In this document: piece by piece, positions 7,296-16,850 of the stretch
How the letters are laid out: each line of letters begins with the position of its first letter
Position numbering within the stretch: position 1 is the stretch's first letter
NCBI GenBank assembly: GCA_027486795.1
Contig: JAIXOI010000055.1
Span: 1 to 64,000 of the forward strand
Direction of reading: 5' to 3'
Source: Sphingobacteriales bacterium
GTDB lineage: Bacteria > Bacteroidota > Bacteroidia > Chitinophagales > CAIOSU01
Length of the DNA stretch: 64,000 nt
Program-made: the position numbers and the translations under genes
The notes under the pieces: generated by a model
The model's input: the letters and a program-made list of their open reading frames with translations, nothing else
Database searches by the model: none
What the model was told of the DNA's origin: nothing

Positions 7296-8513
7296 TTAAA
7301 AACCGAATATTTCAGCGAGTTTCTGCTCTAATGCTGCCCCGCGAAGGTTTTTGCTGATGATGTTGCCTTCTTGATCGATCAAAAATGTTGCAGGTATTGA
7401 TTTGATGTTATAAAGACCAGCTACTGGGTAGTTCCAAAACAAAAGGTTACTGCCGTGGTAGGGCCAGCTAAGGTTATCTTGCCCAATTGCGTTTACCCAG
7501 GCATCCTTGTTTTTATCCAACGATACACTGTATATGGTAAAACCTTTGTCTTTATATTTTGCATAGGTTTTTACCAAGTTCGGGTTTTCATTTCGGCAAG
7601 GCTTACACCAACTTGCCCAAAAATCAATTAATACTATTTGGCCTTTTAGGCTTGAAAGTTGAATCGTCTCACCAGTCGGGCTTTTGAGCGTAAAGTCGGG
7701 TGCAGGGCGGCCAATGGCCAACTTGGTTGCTTCGGCTACTTTGGCTGCAATTTCTTTGGCTAAACTTAAGCTAGAATCTTGCGCTAGTGCTTTATCAGCT
7801 ATCTTTTTGATGAAATTGGCATGTTCTTCAATATTGAGGTTGCTGATGGCAAACACGGCTAGCAATGGGTCGGCGGTAGTATCGGCAAAAGTTATGAGGC
7901 TATTAATCATGCTTTGTTGCAACGAGGTATACTCTTTTTGCATAGCCTGTAATTGGTTTTGGTCGGCACCACTGTATTGTGCATTGATAAACTCTTGGTT
8001 TAACTCGCTTACTCTGCGGTTTTTTACGCCCATTTCTTTCACAAAGTTGTTCAACGTTATGGTGGCATGGTCGCCACCAAAGGTGTACTTCATTATATCA
8101 TTAAAATCGCCGGTAATTGTAACTTTTGCACCCGGCTCCAATACCACAATCCAAGTGTGCTTTTCATCTACACGCAACATGTATAGGTTTCGGCTAGTAA
8201 TTTTGTTTTTAAAGGCGAAGTTGCCTTTTTTATCAATCAATGCCGAATCAACTACTGTGCTCTTTGTTAAGTTGTTCCATTTATCCAAAAAGATGGTAAA
8301 GCCTGCTGCATTGGCCATTTTACCTTTAATGGTGTATATTCCTTCAGGGGTAAGTTGCTCGTTGCAAGCATTTCTGTTTAGATCTGTTACATCAGCAAAT
8401 GGTAACCTGTAACTGCTGTCAAAGTGCCGATTAGTAAAAACTAACTTGCCCAAGTTTTGGGAAGTCAATGCTAATGTTGACAGGCAAAATAGTAGAGTAA
8501 AAAAATGCTTCAT
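7296..8513 (-). CDS. TlpA-like thioredoxin with N-terminal DUF4369 domain (copy 2)
   Basis: A 405-residue exported thiol-disulphide protein. A signal peptide (MKHFFTLLFCLSTLALTSQ) leads into about 28 unique residues, then a DUF4369 beta domain (GKMANAAGFTIFLDKW), a helical linker, and a C-terminal TlpA/AhpC-like thioredoxin fold with the redox motif WASWCKPC and cis-proline segment SIPATFLI. Such proteins reduce or rescue periplasmic cysteines, for example in cytochrome c maturation. From about residue 55 it is closely similar to the protein at 8649-9782, so the two are a tandem duplication. This copy uses signal peptidase I, whereas the other is a lipoprotein. Confidence 0.9.
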   Translation of the reverse strand: MKHFFTLLFCLSTLALTSQNLGKLVFTNRHFDSSYRLPFADVTDLNRNACNEQLTPEGIYTIKGKMANAAGFTIFLDKWNNLTKSTVVDSALIDKKGNFAFKNKITSRNLYMLRVDEKHTWIVVLEPGAKVTITGDFNDIMKYTFGGDHATITLNNFVKEMGVKNRRVSELNQEFINAQYSGADQNQLQAMQKEYTSLQQSMINSLITFADTTADPLLAVFAISNLNIEEHANFIKKIADKALAQDSSLSLAKEIAAKVAEATKLAIGRPAPDFTLKSPTGETIQLSSLKGQIVLIDFWASWCKPCRNENPNLVKTYAKYKDKGFTIYSVSLDKNKDAWVNAIGQDNLSWPYHGSNLLFWNYPVAGLYNIKSIPATFLIDQEGNIISKNLRGAALEQKLAEIFGF

Positions 8514-8594
8514 GCCCTAAATATACCTAAAAGACGAAAAGGTAGACTACTGATAGGTAAAAATGGTTTGCAACCTAAAGTTATGAGTGATAAT

Positions 8595-8624
8595 AAAAAG
8601 GCACGGAAACCTCCATGCCTTTTT
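8595..8624 (-). terminator. Terminator after the first TlpA-like gene
   Basis: Left arm AAAAAGGCACGGA and right arm TCCATGCCTTTTT pair as a 13-position stem with one C-A mismatch and loop AACC. Read on the minus strand the hairpin ends in T5. It lies 24 bases beyond the stop at 8649 and separates the two tandem thioredoxin genes. Confidence 0.85.
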
Positions 8625-8648
8625 ATGCTTATGTGCTATAATATCCAG

Positions 8649-9782
8649 TTACGAGCCGAAAACTTCAGCTAGTTTTTGCTCTAAGGCTACACCACGTAGA
8701 TTTTTACCAATGATGTTACCTTCTTTGTCAACCAAGAATGCGGCAGGTATTGAGTTAACATTGTATTGGCGAGCCACTGGGCAGTTCCAAAATAGTAGGT
8801 TACTGCCATGGTGCGGCCAAGTTAGGTTGTCTTGTTTGATGGCGTTTACCCAAGCATCCAACTCTTTATCCAACGATATGCTGTAGATAGTAAAACCTTT
8901 GTCTTTGTATTGTGCATATGTTTTTACCAAGTTCGGGTTTTCGGCACGGCAGGGTTTGCACCAGCTCGCCCAAAAATCAATCAATACTACTTGGCCTTTT
9001 AAGCTAGACAGTTGTACTGTTTGACCAGTAGGGCTTTTTAGTGTAAAATCGGGAGCGGGGCGGCCAACGGCCAACTTAGTACTTTCAGCTACTTTGATAG
9101 CAATTTCTTTGGCTAAGCTTAGGTTCGGGTCTTGTGCTAGTGCCTTGTCGGTTATCTTTTTCAAGAAATCGGCATTTTCTTCTACATTCAGGTTGCTGAT
9201 TGCAAACACAGCCAACAATGGGTCGGTAGTAGTATCGGCAAAAGAGGTCAGGTTGCTAATCATGGTTTGTTGCAACGCAATGTATTCATTTTGCATGGCC
9301 AACAATTGGTTTTGGTCGGCACCGCTGTACTGGGCATTCATAAACTCTTGGTTTATTTCGCCTACGCGTCGGTTTTTTGCGGCTAGGTCTTTCAATAGGG
9401 TGGTCAACAGCACTGTGGGTTGGCTGCCGGCAAAGCTATATACCGATACATCGTTCAAATCCCCTTCGAAGGTAAGTTTGGCTCCTGGTTCTAAAACCAA
9501 AATCCAACTGCGGTCTTGGCTAATGCGCAACATATACAAACCACGACCAACAATCGGTTTTTTTAGGGTAAAGGTGCCTTCTTTGCTAATAATACCTGTA
9601 TCCACAGGGGTAGCTGTAGTAAGGTTATCCCATTTATCCAGAAAAATGGTCATGCCAGCGGCATTGGCCAATTTACCTTCGATTAAGTATTCGTTATCGG
9701 CAGGCTTTTCGGCGGTATCGCACGACTGCAAAACAAAAGTAAAAGCGATAAGCGCTAGGAACAGAGTCCTCATGATATTCAT
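8649..9782 (-). CDS. TlpA-like thioredoxin lipoprotein with DUF4369 domain (copy 1)
   Basis: A 377-residue protein. The lipobox in FTFVLQSCDTA puts the acylated cysteine at about residue 21. Then come a DUF4369 domain (EGKLANAAGMTIFLDKW), a helical region, and a TlpA-type thioredoxin domain with WASWCKPC and SIPAAFLV. It should be membrane-anchored with its redox domain in the periplasm. Its ATG overlaps the gatB stop as ATGA, which suggests translational coupling to a gene with no related function. A terminator follows. The body is highly similar to the next gene downstream, so one arose by duplication. Confidence 0.9.
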   Translation of the reverse strand: MNIMRTLFLALIAFTFVLQSCDTAEKPADNEYLIEGKLANAAGMTIFLDKWDNLTTATPVDTGIISKEGTFTLKKPIVGRGLYMLRISQDRSWILVLEPGAKLTFEGDLNDVSVYSFAGSQPTVLLTTLLKDLAAKNRRVGEINQEFMNAQYSGADQNQLLAMQNEYIALQQTMISNLTSFADTTTDPLLAVFAISNLNVEENADFLKKITDKALAQDPNLSLAKEIAIKVAESTKLAVGRPAPDFTLKSPTGQTVQLSSLKGQVVLIDFWASWCKPCRAENPNLVKTYAQYKDKGFTIYSISLDKELDAWVNAIKQDNLTWPHHGSNLLFWNCPVARQYNVNSIPAAFLVDKEGNIIGKNLRGVALEQKLAEVFGS

Positions 9783-11248
9783 TTTTGATTGAGTTTTTCA
9801 ATTAACACTTGCGTGGCCGCTTTGGGGTCGGCTATCCCTTTTGATGCTTTCATTACCAACCCCATAAAAAAGCCCTGTAATTTTAGCTCTCCATTATGGA
9901 AACGGGCTACCTCATTGGGGTTATTATCCAGTATTTGCTGCACTATGCTACCGATAACGGCAACATCGCGCTGTTGTATTAAGTTCAGTTCCTCGGCAAG
10001 CACACGGGGTGCTTTTTGGGGCTGCAATAACATAGCTGGGAAGAGTTGTTGGTTGGCAATGGTATAGCTTACAGCCCCATCGTCAATCATATTTATCAAC
10101 CCAGCTAAGTGCTCAAAGGTAATAGGAAATTTTGCTATTTCCACGCCTTTTTCGTTTAGGTATGCCTGCACATTGTGTATTACCCAGTTGGCAGCGGCTT
10201 TGTAGTTGTTTGTGAAGCCAGTAAGATTAACATAAAATAACGCTATATCCCGTTCTTCGGTAAGAATTTTGGCATCGCTGGCTGGTAAGCCATGTTCGTT
10301 TATAAACTTCTTGTAAAGCTCTTGGGGTAGGGCAGGTAAGGTGCTGTTTATGCCGTCAATATAAGATTGCGAAACCAACACGGGCGGCAAATCGGGCTCC
10401 GGGAAATAGCGGTAATCGTCCGCATCTTCTTTGCTTCGCAGGCTAAAGGTAGTGCCATTATCGGCATCAAAGCTGCGAGTTTCTTGTATCACTTTGCCAC
10501 CTCCGTCAATCACCTCAATCTGGCGCATTACTTCGTGCTCAATGGCGCGTTTCAAGTTGCGCACCGAGTTCAGGTTTTTTACTTCGGCTCGTTGTCCATA
10601 TTGTGTGGCGCCTTTTAGCATTACCGAAACGTTGGCATCGCAGCGTAGGCTGCCTTCTTCCATATTGCCATCGCAAATGCCCAACCAGCGCAATAGTTTA
10701 CGTATCTCGGCCAAGTATGCATATGCCTCATCTGCACTGCGGATGTCGGGCTCGGTAACTATCTCAATCAAAGGTGTGCCTGCTCGGTTAAGGTCCACCA
10801 AAGTATTGTTGGGGTCAATATCGTGGGTGCTTTTGCCCGCATCTTCCTCAAGATGTATGCGGTTGATGCGGATGCGCTTGGTTTCACCATTTACCTCAAT
10901 ATCTAAGTGGCCACTGTAGCATATTGGCGTATCCATTTGGGTTATTTGGTAGCCTTTCGGCAAATCGGCATAAAAGTAATGCTTGCGGCTAAACTCGTTG
11001 CGCTCTTGTATTTGGCAATGGGTAGCCAAGCCCATTTTAACGGCCAGCTCTAATGCCTTTTTATTGAAAAACGGCAATGTACCAGGATGCCCAACTGATA
11101 TGGGCCCCAAATGGGTGTTTGGCTCGCCGCCATACGCCGCTATTTCTGGGCTGAATATCTTGCTCTCCGTTAGCAACTGCGCATGCACTTCCAAGCCTAT
11201 TACGGGTTGGTAGTTGTGGTAGGGCAATATGTTGGTTTCGTTTTGCAA
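9779..11248 (-). CDS. gatB: Aspartyl/glutamyl-tRNA amidotransferase subunit B
   Basis: The B subunit of GatCAB, which amidates mis-charged Glu-tRNA(Gln) or Asp-tRNA(Asn). The conserved opening YQPVIGLEVHAQLLTESKIFS, PKGYQITQ, the NRAGTPLIEIVTEPD block, the SLRCDANVSV block and the C-terminal GatB/YqeY tail domain ending LIEKLNQK are all present. The open frame extends to a GTG at 11353, but that part lies inside an intergenic repeat and has no family likeness. The TTG at 11248 gives MQNETNILPYHNYQPVIG and the expected length of about 489 residues. No gatA or gatC is in the window. The stop overlaps the next start. Confidence 0.93.
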   Translation of the reverse strand: MQNETNILPYHNYQPVIGLEVHAQLLTESKIFSPEIAAYGGEPNTHLGPISVGHPGTLPFFNKKALELAVKMGLATHCQIQERNEFSRKHYFYADLPKGYQITQMDTPICYSGHLDIEVNGETKRIRINRIHLEEDAGKSTHDIDPNNTLVDLNRAGTPLIEIVTEPDIRSADEAYAYLAEIRKLLRWLGICDGNMEEGSLRCDANVSVMLKGATQYGQRAEVKNLNSVRNLKRAIEHEVMRQIEVIDGGGKVIQETRSFDADNGTTFSLRSKEDADDYRYFPEPDLPPVLVSQSYIDGINSTLPALPQELYKKFINEHGLPASDAKILTEERDIALFYVNLTGFTNNYKAAANWVIHNVQAYLNEKGVEIAKFPITFEHLAGLINMIDDGAVSYTIANQQLFPAMLLQPQKAPRVLAEELNLIQQRDVAVIGSIVQQILDNNPNEVARFHNGELKLQGFFMGLVMKASKGIADPKAATQVLIEKLNQK

Positions 11249-11267
11249 ATATTGGTATAAAACAATG

Positions 11268-11454
11268 CCGTCATTGCGAAGGCTTTGCTTAATCTTAAAA
11301 TGGTGAAACAAACTTGAAAGCCTGAAGCAATCCCCTGCTACGTAGCATGCCACTCAAAAAACCACTGGAAAACATACTTCACCAGTAACTTAGGGAGATT
11401 GCTTCGTCATTTCACCCCAATGAAAAATTGGGGCTACATTCCTCGGAATGACGC
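11268..11454. repeat. Intergenic element with nested inverted repeats
   Basis: The outer arms GTCATTGCGAAGG (from 11270) and CCTCGGAATGAC (11441-11452) are near reverse complements. The inner arms GAAGCAATCCCC (from 11324) and GGGAGATTGCTTCGTC (11393-11408) also pair. A perfect 12-bp palindrome TGCTACGTAGCA lies at 11336-11347. Elements reading GTCATTGCGA...GAAGCAATC are common between genes in Bacteroidota. This copy fills the gap between alaS and gatB and abuts the alaS stop. Confidence 0.8.
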
Positions 11455-11455
11455 A

Positions 11456-14071
11456 TTACCGGGCCAAAAACGCCTGCGCCAACTCCAACACCTTTGGCAA
11501 GCCAGCAGGGTTTTTACCACCAGCAGTTGCATAGAAGGGCTGGCCACCGCCGCCGCCTTGTATCTCCTTTGCCCAATCGCGAATCAAATCGCCAGCTTTC
11601 CAGCCTTTAGTTTTTACTAGCTCGTCGTCAATCATAATAGTCAATTGTGCTTTACCATCCGCTTGGGTACCAAGTACCAAAAACAAGTTCGGTATTTCTT
11701 GCTTCAAGTTATAGGCCAAGGCTTTTACGGCATCGGCATTGGTAAGGTCAATTGTTGCACCAATGTAGTTTACGCCATTAATGGGCTGCACCGTTTTGGC
11801 CAAACTATCTTTTAGGCTATTAGCTTGGGCTATGGTAGCTTGCTCTAACTCTTTTTTCAAAGCTGCATTTTCGTCGGCCAGGGCTTGTATGCCTTTTACC
11901 ACGTCGGCGTTGTTGCGGCTAATCGCGGTAATTTGTTCCAATTGCCCCAATTTTTCGTTGATGTATGCCAAGGCGCCTGGGCCGGTAACGGCCTCAATGC
12001 GGCGTATGCCGGCAGCCACCGAGGTCTCGGTGGTTATTTTCAAAAGACCAATCTCGCCAGTAGCTTTTACGTGGGTACCGCCGCACAACTCCACCGAAGT
12101 GCCAAATTGGATTACCCTTACTACATCGCCGTATTTCTCTCCAAACAAAGCCATAGCACCTAAGGCTTTCGCTTCGGCGATAGGCACAGTGCGGCGCTCG
12201 TTCAAGGGGTAGTTGGCACGGATGCGCTCATTAACCAATTGCTCCACTTTAGCCAATTCTTCGTCGGTAACTTTGCTAAAGTGGCTAAAATCGAAACGCA
12301 ATACGTCTTGGTTTACCAATGAGCCTTTTTGCTGAACATGGTCGCCCAATACTTCGCGCAAAGCCTCTTGCAACAAGTGCGTGGCACTGTGGTTTAGCTC
12401 TGTGTACTGGCGTTTTTGTTTATCCACCGAAGCACGAAAGGTAGCACTTGGGTTAGAGGGCAATTTATCGGCCCAATGTACTATTAAGTTGTTTTCTTTC
12501 TTGGTGTCGAAAATGCGGATAGCCTCACCGTTATGGGTAAGGGTACCGGTATCGCCCACCTGTCCACCACTTTCGGCATAGAAAGGGGTATAATTGAACA
12601 CCAATTGGTATTGCTCCTTGTCTTTTGCCTTTACGGTACGGTAGCGGGTTATCTGCACTTCGCCCTCTTGGTAATCATAACCTACAAACTCAGATTCGGC
12701 ATCTTCTTGCAGCACCACCCAATCGCCTTGCTGCACATTGGCATCTTGGCGACTGCGGGCTTTCTGTTTAGCAAGCTCTGCCTCAAAACCATTTTCATCA
12801 ATCAGCAAACCATTTTCACTGGCCAACAGTCGCGTAAGGTCAATCGGGAAACCGAAGGTATCTAAAAGTTCAAAAGCTTCTTTACCACCAATGGTGTTGC
12901 CTTTCATATCCTCTGTTATGACAGCAAATTTCCTCAACCCACTGCCTAAGGTATTCAAGAACGAAGCTTCCTCTTCTTTAATCACCTTGCTAACAAAATC
13001 AACTTGCTGTTGCAATTCGGGGAAAACATATTGCAATTGGCTAGCCAAAACGGGCACCAATTGATGGATAAAGGGCTCTTTTAAATTTAGGTACGAGTAC
13101 CCGTATCTAATGGCCCTGCGCAATATACGACGTATCACATAGCCTGCTCCACCATTGCTCGGCAGTTGCCCGTCGGCTATTGCAAACGATACGGCACGTA
13201 TATGGTCGGCAATTACGCGTATAGCAATATCGCTCTTGGTATCGGCATAGGTATAGTTAATGCCACTTATTTTCTCAATGGCATTAATCATTGGGCTAAA
13301 TACATCCGTATCGTAATTGCTGCGCTTGCCTTGCAGCACCATGCATAGGCGCTCAAAGCCCATACCCGTATCTACGTGCTTGGCAGGCAACGGGGTAAGG
13401 CTGGTATCGGCATTACGGTTGAACTGGATAAAAACCAAGTTCCAAATTTCTATTACTTGCGGGTGGTCGTTGTTCACCAAGTCGCGGCCATTAATTGCTG
13501 CACGCTCTTCGTCGGTACGCATGTCCACATGTATCTCGGTACAAGGGCCGCATGGGCCGGTAGCGCCCATTTCCCAAAAGTTATCTTTTTTACTGCACGA
13601 AAGAATTCGGTCGGCAGGCATATACTTACTCCAGAGTTGGCGGGCCTCATCGTCTTCAGGCAGGTTATCAGCCGTGTCGCCCTGAAAAACGGTAACATAC
13701 ATACGGTCGGTATCAATACCATAAACATCTACCAACAGCTCCCAAGCCCAATCAATGGCTTCTTTTTTGAAATAGTTGCCAAAACTCCAGTTGCCCAGCA
13801 TTTCAAACATGGTATGGTGGTAGGTATCAATACCTACTTCTTCCAAGTCGTTGTGCTTGCCGCTCACGCGCAGGCATTTTTGGGTATCGGCAATACGCGG
13901 GTTCTCTGGGGTTTTGTTGCCCAAGAAGAACTCTTTAAACTGGTTCATGCCCGAATTGGTGAACATCAAAGTAGGGTCGTCTTTCACCACAATTGGCGCT
14001 GACGGAACGATACGGTGCTCTTTGGAGTTGAAAAAATTGATGAACGTTTCTCGTATCTCGGCTGATGTCAT
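11456..14071 (-). CDS. alaS: Alanyl-tRNA synthetase
   Basis: Charges tRNA-Ala and edits mischarged Ser or Gly. The 871 residues hold the class II catalytic core ([33 protein letters not shown], the [18 protein letters not shown] motif and [12 protein letters not shown]), the editing domain with the zinc motifs HSATHLL and CGGTH, and the C-terminal DHHA1 glycine-rich segment IQGGGGGQP. The start is ATG 14071; the frame's GTG at 14083 adds four residues not seen in the family. The stop codon lies directly against the inverted-repeat element at 11268-11454. Confidence 0.96.
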   Translation of the reverse strand: MTSAEIRETFINFFNSKEHRIVPSAPIVVKDDPTLMFTNSGMNQFKEFFLGNKTPENPRIADTQKCLRVSGKHNDLEEVGIDTYHHTMFEMLGNWSFGNYFKKEAIDWAWELLVDVYGIDTDRMYVTVFQGDTADNLPEDDEARQLWSKYMPADRILSCSKKDNFWEMGATGPCGPCTEIHVDMRTDEERAAINGRDLVNNDHPQVIEIWNLVFIQFNRNADTSLTPLPAKHVDTGMGFERLCMVLQGKRSNYDTDVFSPMINAIEKISGINYTYADTKSDIAIRVIADHIRAVSFAIADGQLPSNGGAGYVIRRILRRAIRYGYSYLNLKEPFIHQLVPVLASQLQYVFPELQQQVDFVSKVIKEEEASFLNTLGSGLRKFAVITEDMKGNTIGGKEAFELLDTFGFPIDLTRLLASENGLLIDENGFEAELAKQKARSRQDANVQQGDWVVLQEDAESEFVGYDYQEGEVQITRYRTVKAKDKEQYQLVFNYTPFYAESGGQVGDTGTLTHNGEAIRIFDTKKENNLIVHWADKLPSNPSATFRASVDKQKRQYTELNHSATHLLQEALREVLGDHVQQKGSLVNQDVLRFDFSHFSKVTDEELAKVEQLVNERIRANYPLNERRTVPIAEAKALGAMALFGEKYGDVVRVIQFGTSVELCGGTHVKATGEIGLLKITTETSVAAGIRRIEAVTGPGALAYINEKLGQLEQITAISRNNADVVKGIQALADENAALKKELEQATIAQANSLKDSLAKTVQPINGVNYIGATIDLTNADAVKALAYNLKQEIPNLFLVLGTQADGKAQLTIMIDDELVKTKGWKAGDLIRDWAKEIQGGGGGQPFYATAGGKNPAGLPKVLELAQAFLAR

Positions 14072-14104
14072 TTGTTTTGGCACGGCTATTAACTTTATTT
14101 AGGT

Positions 14105-14134
14105 TTTGCTAAGAGGCTGAATTAATTATCTTTG
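14105..14134 (+). promoter_or_regulatory. Candidate sigma-ABfr promoter
   Basis: A TTTG at 14105-14108 and TATCTTTG at 14127-14134 are 18 bp apart, close to the Bacteroidota -33/-7 pattern (TTTG, 19-21 bp, TAnnTTTG). It points toward the M23 peptidase gene, 215 bp downstream, but intergenic repeats intervene and no transcript evidence exists. Confidence 0.4.
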
Positions 14135-14261
14135 TTTACTACCGTTACTAAACGGCTGTGCAAAATTACTGAAAAGTATTTACGATTTTAGAGGGATGAG
14201 GTACGATTGAGAATGCGCTATTACCTCTTGATAATTGCTTAGGGTGCCGTTTTTTTATTCA

Positions 14262-14289
14262 AACTCGCAACCCGCAACTCGCAACCCGT
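14262..14289 (+). repeat. Two 14-bp direct repeats (AACTCGCAACCCG)
   Basis: The unit AACTCGCAACCCG(C/T) occurs twice in tandem here. A related piece, AACCCGTAACTCGCAAC, lies at about 29319. It is followed by a short tandem of GTGGACT units before the M23 gene start. All are non-coding and of the same simple-sequence style as the 7-bp arrays. Confidence 0.6.
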
Positions 14290-14349
14290 ACCCTTGCTAA
14301 ATTAAGGGAAACGGTGAACTGTGGACTGTGGACTGTGTACCTTGGACCA

Positions 14350-15321
14350 ATGAAGAAAGTAAAATACCATTATAATAAGCAGACCTTGCGCTATGAGCGC
14401 ATAAAGCCATCATGGAGTAAAAACCTCCTGTTGGGCATGAGCTTTTTAATCACTTCGGCCATTTTTGGCGTGGGTATGGCTATGCTGGGTTTCTATTATT
14501 TCGATTCGCCGAAGGAAAAGATTTTGAAGCGTGAGATTGAAAAGATGCAACTAGAGTATGGTATTTTAGACCAGAAACTAGAGCAAATGACCGAGGTGCT
14601 GCAGGGCTTGGAATACCGCGATGAGAACATTTACCGCGTAGTGTTTGAGGCAGAGCCCATTCCAGCCTCGGTGCGCGAGGCGGGCACAGGCGGTTCGCAA
14701 AAGTATAAAAGCTTAGAAGGGTTTGAGAACAGCGACCTAATGGAAAATACGGCCATGCTATTGGATAGGCTCCGCAAGAAAATGTATGTGCAGAGCAAAA
14801 GTTACGATGAAGTGGCAGAACTAATCAAGAACAAAGAGCTGATGCTCTCTTCCATACCGGCCATTATGCCTGTAGCCAACAAAGACCTAACCCGCGTGGC
14901 ATCAGGTTACGGTATGCGCATCCATCCAATTTACAAAACTTATAAAATGCACACGGGCATGGACTTTACCGCGCCTGTGGGTACCGATATATATTCGACA
15001 GGCAGCGGAACGGTAGTTGAAGTGGAGTATGGCAGCGGTGGTTATGGCAAACATGTAATAGTTGACCATGGATTTGGATACCAAACCCTTTATGGCCACA
15101 TGTATAAAGTAAATGTGAAAAGGGGGCAGAAAGTATTGCGTGGCGAAGTGCTAGGCTCAGTAGGCAATACGGGTACCTCAACGGGCCCGCACTTGCACTA
15201 TGAGGTAATCAAGAACGGCATTAAGATAAACCCGGTAAACTATTACTTCAATGATTTAACTCCTGAAGAGTTTGAGCGTATGTTGGAGATAAGCAGCAAC
15301 CACAACCAATCGTTCGATTAA
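14350..15321 (+). CDS. M23 (LytM-type) peptidoglycan endopeptidase, membrane-anchored
   Basis: A 323-residue protein. A basic N-terminus and one membrane span (about 30-52) are followed by a coiled-coil-like region (about 57-85), a linker, and a C-terminal LytM domain with the zinc ligands in MRIHPIYKTYKMHTGMDF and the GPHLHYEV motif. Both halves of the HxxxD and HxH signature are intact, so it should be catalytically active, unlike the degenerate EnvC/NlpD activators. It probably cleaves peptide cross-links at the periplasmic face. ATG 14350 was chosen over a frame that opens in simple repeats at 14314. A 7-bp repeat array begins 13 bases after the stop. Confidence 0.92.
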   Translation: MKKVKYHYNKQTLRYERIKPSWSKNLLLGMSFLITSAIFGVGMAMLGFYYFDSPKEKILKREIEKMQLEYGILDQKLEQMTEVLQGLEYRDENIYRVVFEAEPIPASVREAGTGGSQKYKSLEGFENSDLMENTAMLLDRLRKKMYVQSKSYDEVAELIKNKELMLSSIPAIMPVANKDLTRVASGYGMRIHPIYKTYKMHTGMDFTAPVGTDIYSTGSGTVVEVEYGSGGYGKHVIVDHGFGYQTLYGHMYKVNVKRGQKVLRGEVLGSVGNTGTSTGPHLHYEVIKNGIKINPVNYYFNDLTPEEFERMLEISSNHNQSFD

Positions 15322-15333
15322 GTTGTTTTTTTA

Positions 15334-15402
15334 GACACAAGACACAAGACACAAGACACAAGACACAAGACAAAAAATACAACCTGCCTGCCGGCAGGCA
15401 GG
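15334..15402 (+). repeat. GACACAA array plus 20-bp perfect palindrome
   Basis: About five GACACAA units (15334-15372) are followed by the perfect palindrome CCTGCCTGCCGGCAGGCAGG at 15383-15402, then another GACACAA piece. The same palindrome recurs twice at 19548 and 19610, also embedded in 7-bp arrays. It lies just after the M23 stop and could fold into a strong hairpin. Confidence 0.9.
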
Positions 15403-15446
15403 GACACAAGACGAGCAGAAGATGACAAATGTCAGACCGGAAGTTT

Positions 15447-15461
15447 GATTAATTTTTAATC
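15447..15461. promoter_or_regulatory. AT-rich inverted repeat before the Fur-family gene
   Basis: GATTAA-TTT-TTAATC is a perfect 6-bp inverted repeat with a 3-bp centre, 39 bases before the fur-family start. Fur/PerR proteins commonly bind AT-rich inverted repeats and regulate themselves, so this is a candidate operator. It is inferred from position and symmetry only. Confidence 0.35.
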
Positions 15462-15500
15462 GTTCACCAATAACCAATAACTAATACACCGATTAACCAA

Positions 15501-15914
15501 ATGACAAACACGGTTTCCTTACTTAAAGAACATAACCTGCGTAACACCGAGGCTAGAGTAGCGGTGCTAAATACCTTTATGGTGCAGCCGCATGCCCTAT
15601 CGCATGGCGATATTGAGCGCGAAGTAGGGGAGCAGTTTGATAGGGTGACCATCTACCGCACTCTTACTTCATTTATGGAGAAAGGCCTGCTGCATAAAGT
15701 ACCCGTTGACGATGGCAGTACCCGTTATGCGCTTTGCGACCACTGCGACCACCACCAGCACGAAGACAACCACATCCACTTTAAATGTACCGTTTGCGGC
15801 AATACCCAGTGCCTCGACGACCTACCCATACCCCAAGTAAAACTGCCACAAGGCTACACCCTCACCGAAACCAACTTTTTAGTGCAAGGGGTTTGTAAGG
15901 GGTGTAATGGGTGA
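15501..15914 (+). CDS. Fur family transcriptional regulator
   Basis: A 137-residue metal-dependent repressor. The N-terminal winged helix includes ARVAVLNTF and the recognition part FDRVTIYRTLTSFMEKGLLHKV. The C-terminal dimerisation domain has the histidine-rich HHQHEDNHIHFKC segment and two CxxC pairs (CTVC and CKGC) for structural zinc. The histidine-rich region and overall layout fit Fur/Zur/PerR-type proteins. Which metal or signal it senses cannot be told from the sequence. Thus it could be Zur- or PerR-like rather than Fur itself. Confidence 0.9.
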   Translation: MTNTVSLLKEHNLRNTEARVAVLNTFMVQPHALSHGDIEREVGEQFDRVTIYRTLTSFMEKGLLHKVPVDDGSTRYALCDHCDHHQHEDNHIHFKCTVCGNTQCLDDLPIPQVKLPQGYTLTETNFLVQGVCKGCNG

Positions 15915-15987
15915 AATCATGGTTCGAACAAAGAATTGAACCATTCTCCACCTTCCATACGTTCCTATTGCAACCATTATATATGCC

Positions 15988-16593
15988 ATGAATTCAATTG
16001 CCTTCCAAAAGTATTTGGATAAAAGCCTTTCTTACCCTCAATATCGCGCCCTTATTGATTCCCTTTTAGTGGAAGGTAAAACTACTGGTACCAATCACTC
16101 AGCTGATTTTATCAATTACACGCAACTTAACGTAATCCGCATGGAGCGCTTGGATAAAACCATTGTGCTGAAAGATGATTTGCTGGTAGCTTTGCAGCGC
16201 TTGAAACGCAAACAGATATGGCTCTTAATAACTGAGGCTTGGTGTGGAGATGCAGCTCAAAACTTGCCTATATTGCACCAAATAGTAAAGCAAACCCCCA
16301 ACATTGAGCTGCGCCTTGCACTGCGAGATGAGAACCTAGAGCTGATGGACCAATACCTTACCGATGGTGGCCGCTCGATACCTAAGTTAATAATGCTTGA
16401 TGCGGAAACATTAACTGAGTTGGCCACTTGGGGTCCTAGACCGGCAGGTGCGCAAGAGTTGCTGGCAGCCCACAAAGCCAACCCTACTGAAAGCCATGCT
16501 GATTTCGTTAAAAATGTACAGTTGTGGTATGCCAAAGACAAAACCCTAAGCACTCAGCACGAATTGTTGGCTTTGCTGAAATCGATAGATTGA
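15988..16593 (+). CDS. Thioredoxin-like protein (Thioredoxin_9 type)
   Basis: A 201-residue cytoplasmic protein (no signal peptide) whose middle (about 70-175) has a thioredoxin fold: KQIWLLITEAWCGDAAQNLP, then a helix, and SIPKLIMLD holding the cis-proline. The usual CxxC is reduced to C-G-D-A, so only one cysteine is at the active position. That is common in this subfamily and argues against ordinary disulphide exchange. The role is not established. It lies 73 bases behind the Fur-family gene on the same strand. Confidence 0.82.
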   Translation: MNSIAFQKYLDKSLSYPQYRALIDSLLVEGKTTGTNHSADFINYTQLNVIRMERLDKTIVLKDDLLVALQRLKRKQIWLLITEAWCGDAAQNLPILHQIVKQTPNIELRLALRDENLELMDQYLTDGGRSIPKLIMLDAETLTELATWGPRPAGAQELLAAHKANPTESHADFVKNVQLWYAKDKTLSTQHELLALLKSID

Positions 16594-16850
16594 TTTAGGT
16601 GTCGAGTTTGAATTTTATACAATAATCGGCATAACAATAAGGTACCAAGTGAGTTTTCTGTCGGCCAAGAAATGGCCTCCTTCAGTTTCTTTTTCCAATA
16701 AGCGGATTGGGAAACGCCGTTAACTACGACTATAAATGATATAAACACAAAAATGTCAATCGTACTCGAATCAGTCTATTGAGCATATTAGCTGTGTCGG
16801 TACATTTTATTAATTTTTGTAACGGTATTATACAGCACCATGATTTTGAT

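Noticed and set aside
11249-11353. N-terminal extension of gatB from GTG 11353
   Set aside because: It lies within an intergenic inverted-repeat element; family similarity begins after 11248.
16554-16748. 64-residue frame on the minus strand
   Set aside because: It overlaps the end of the thioredoxin-like gene and has no domain, leader or promoter.
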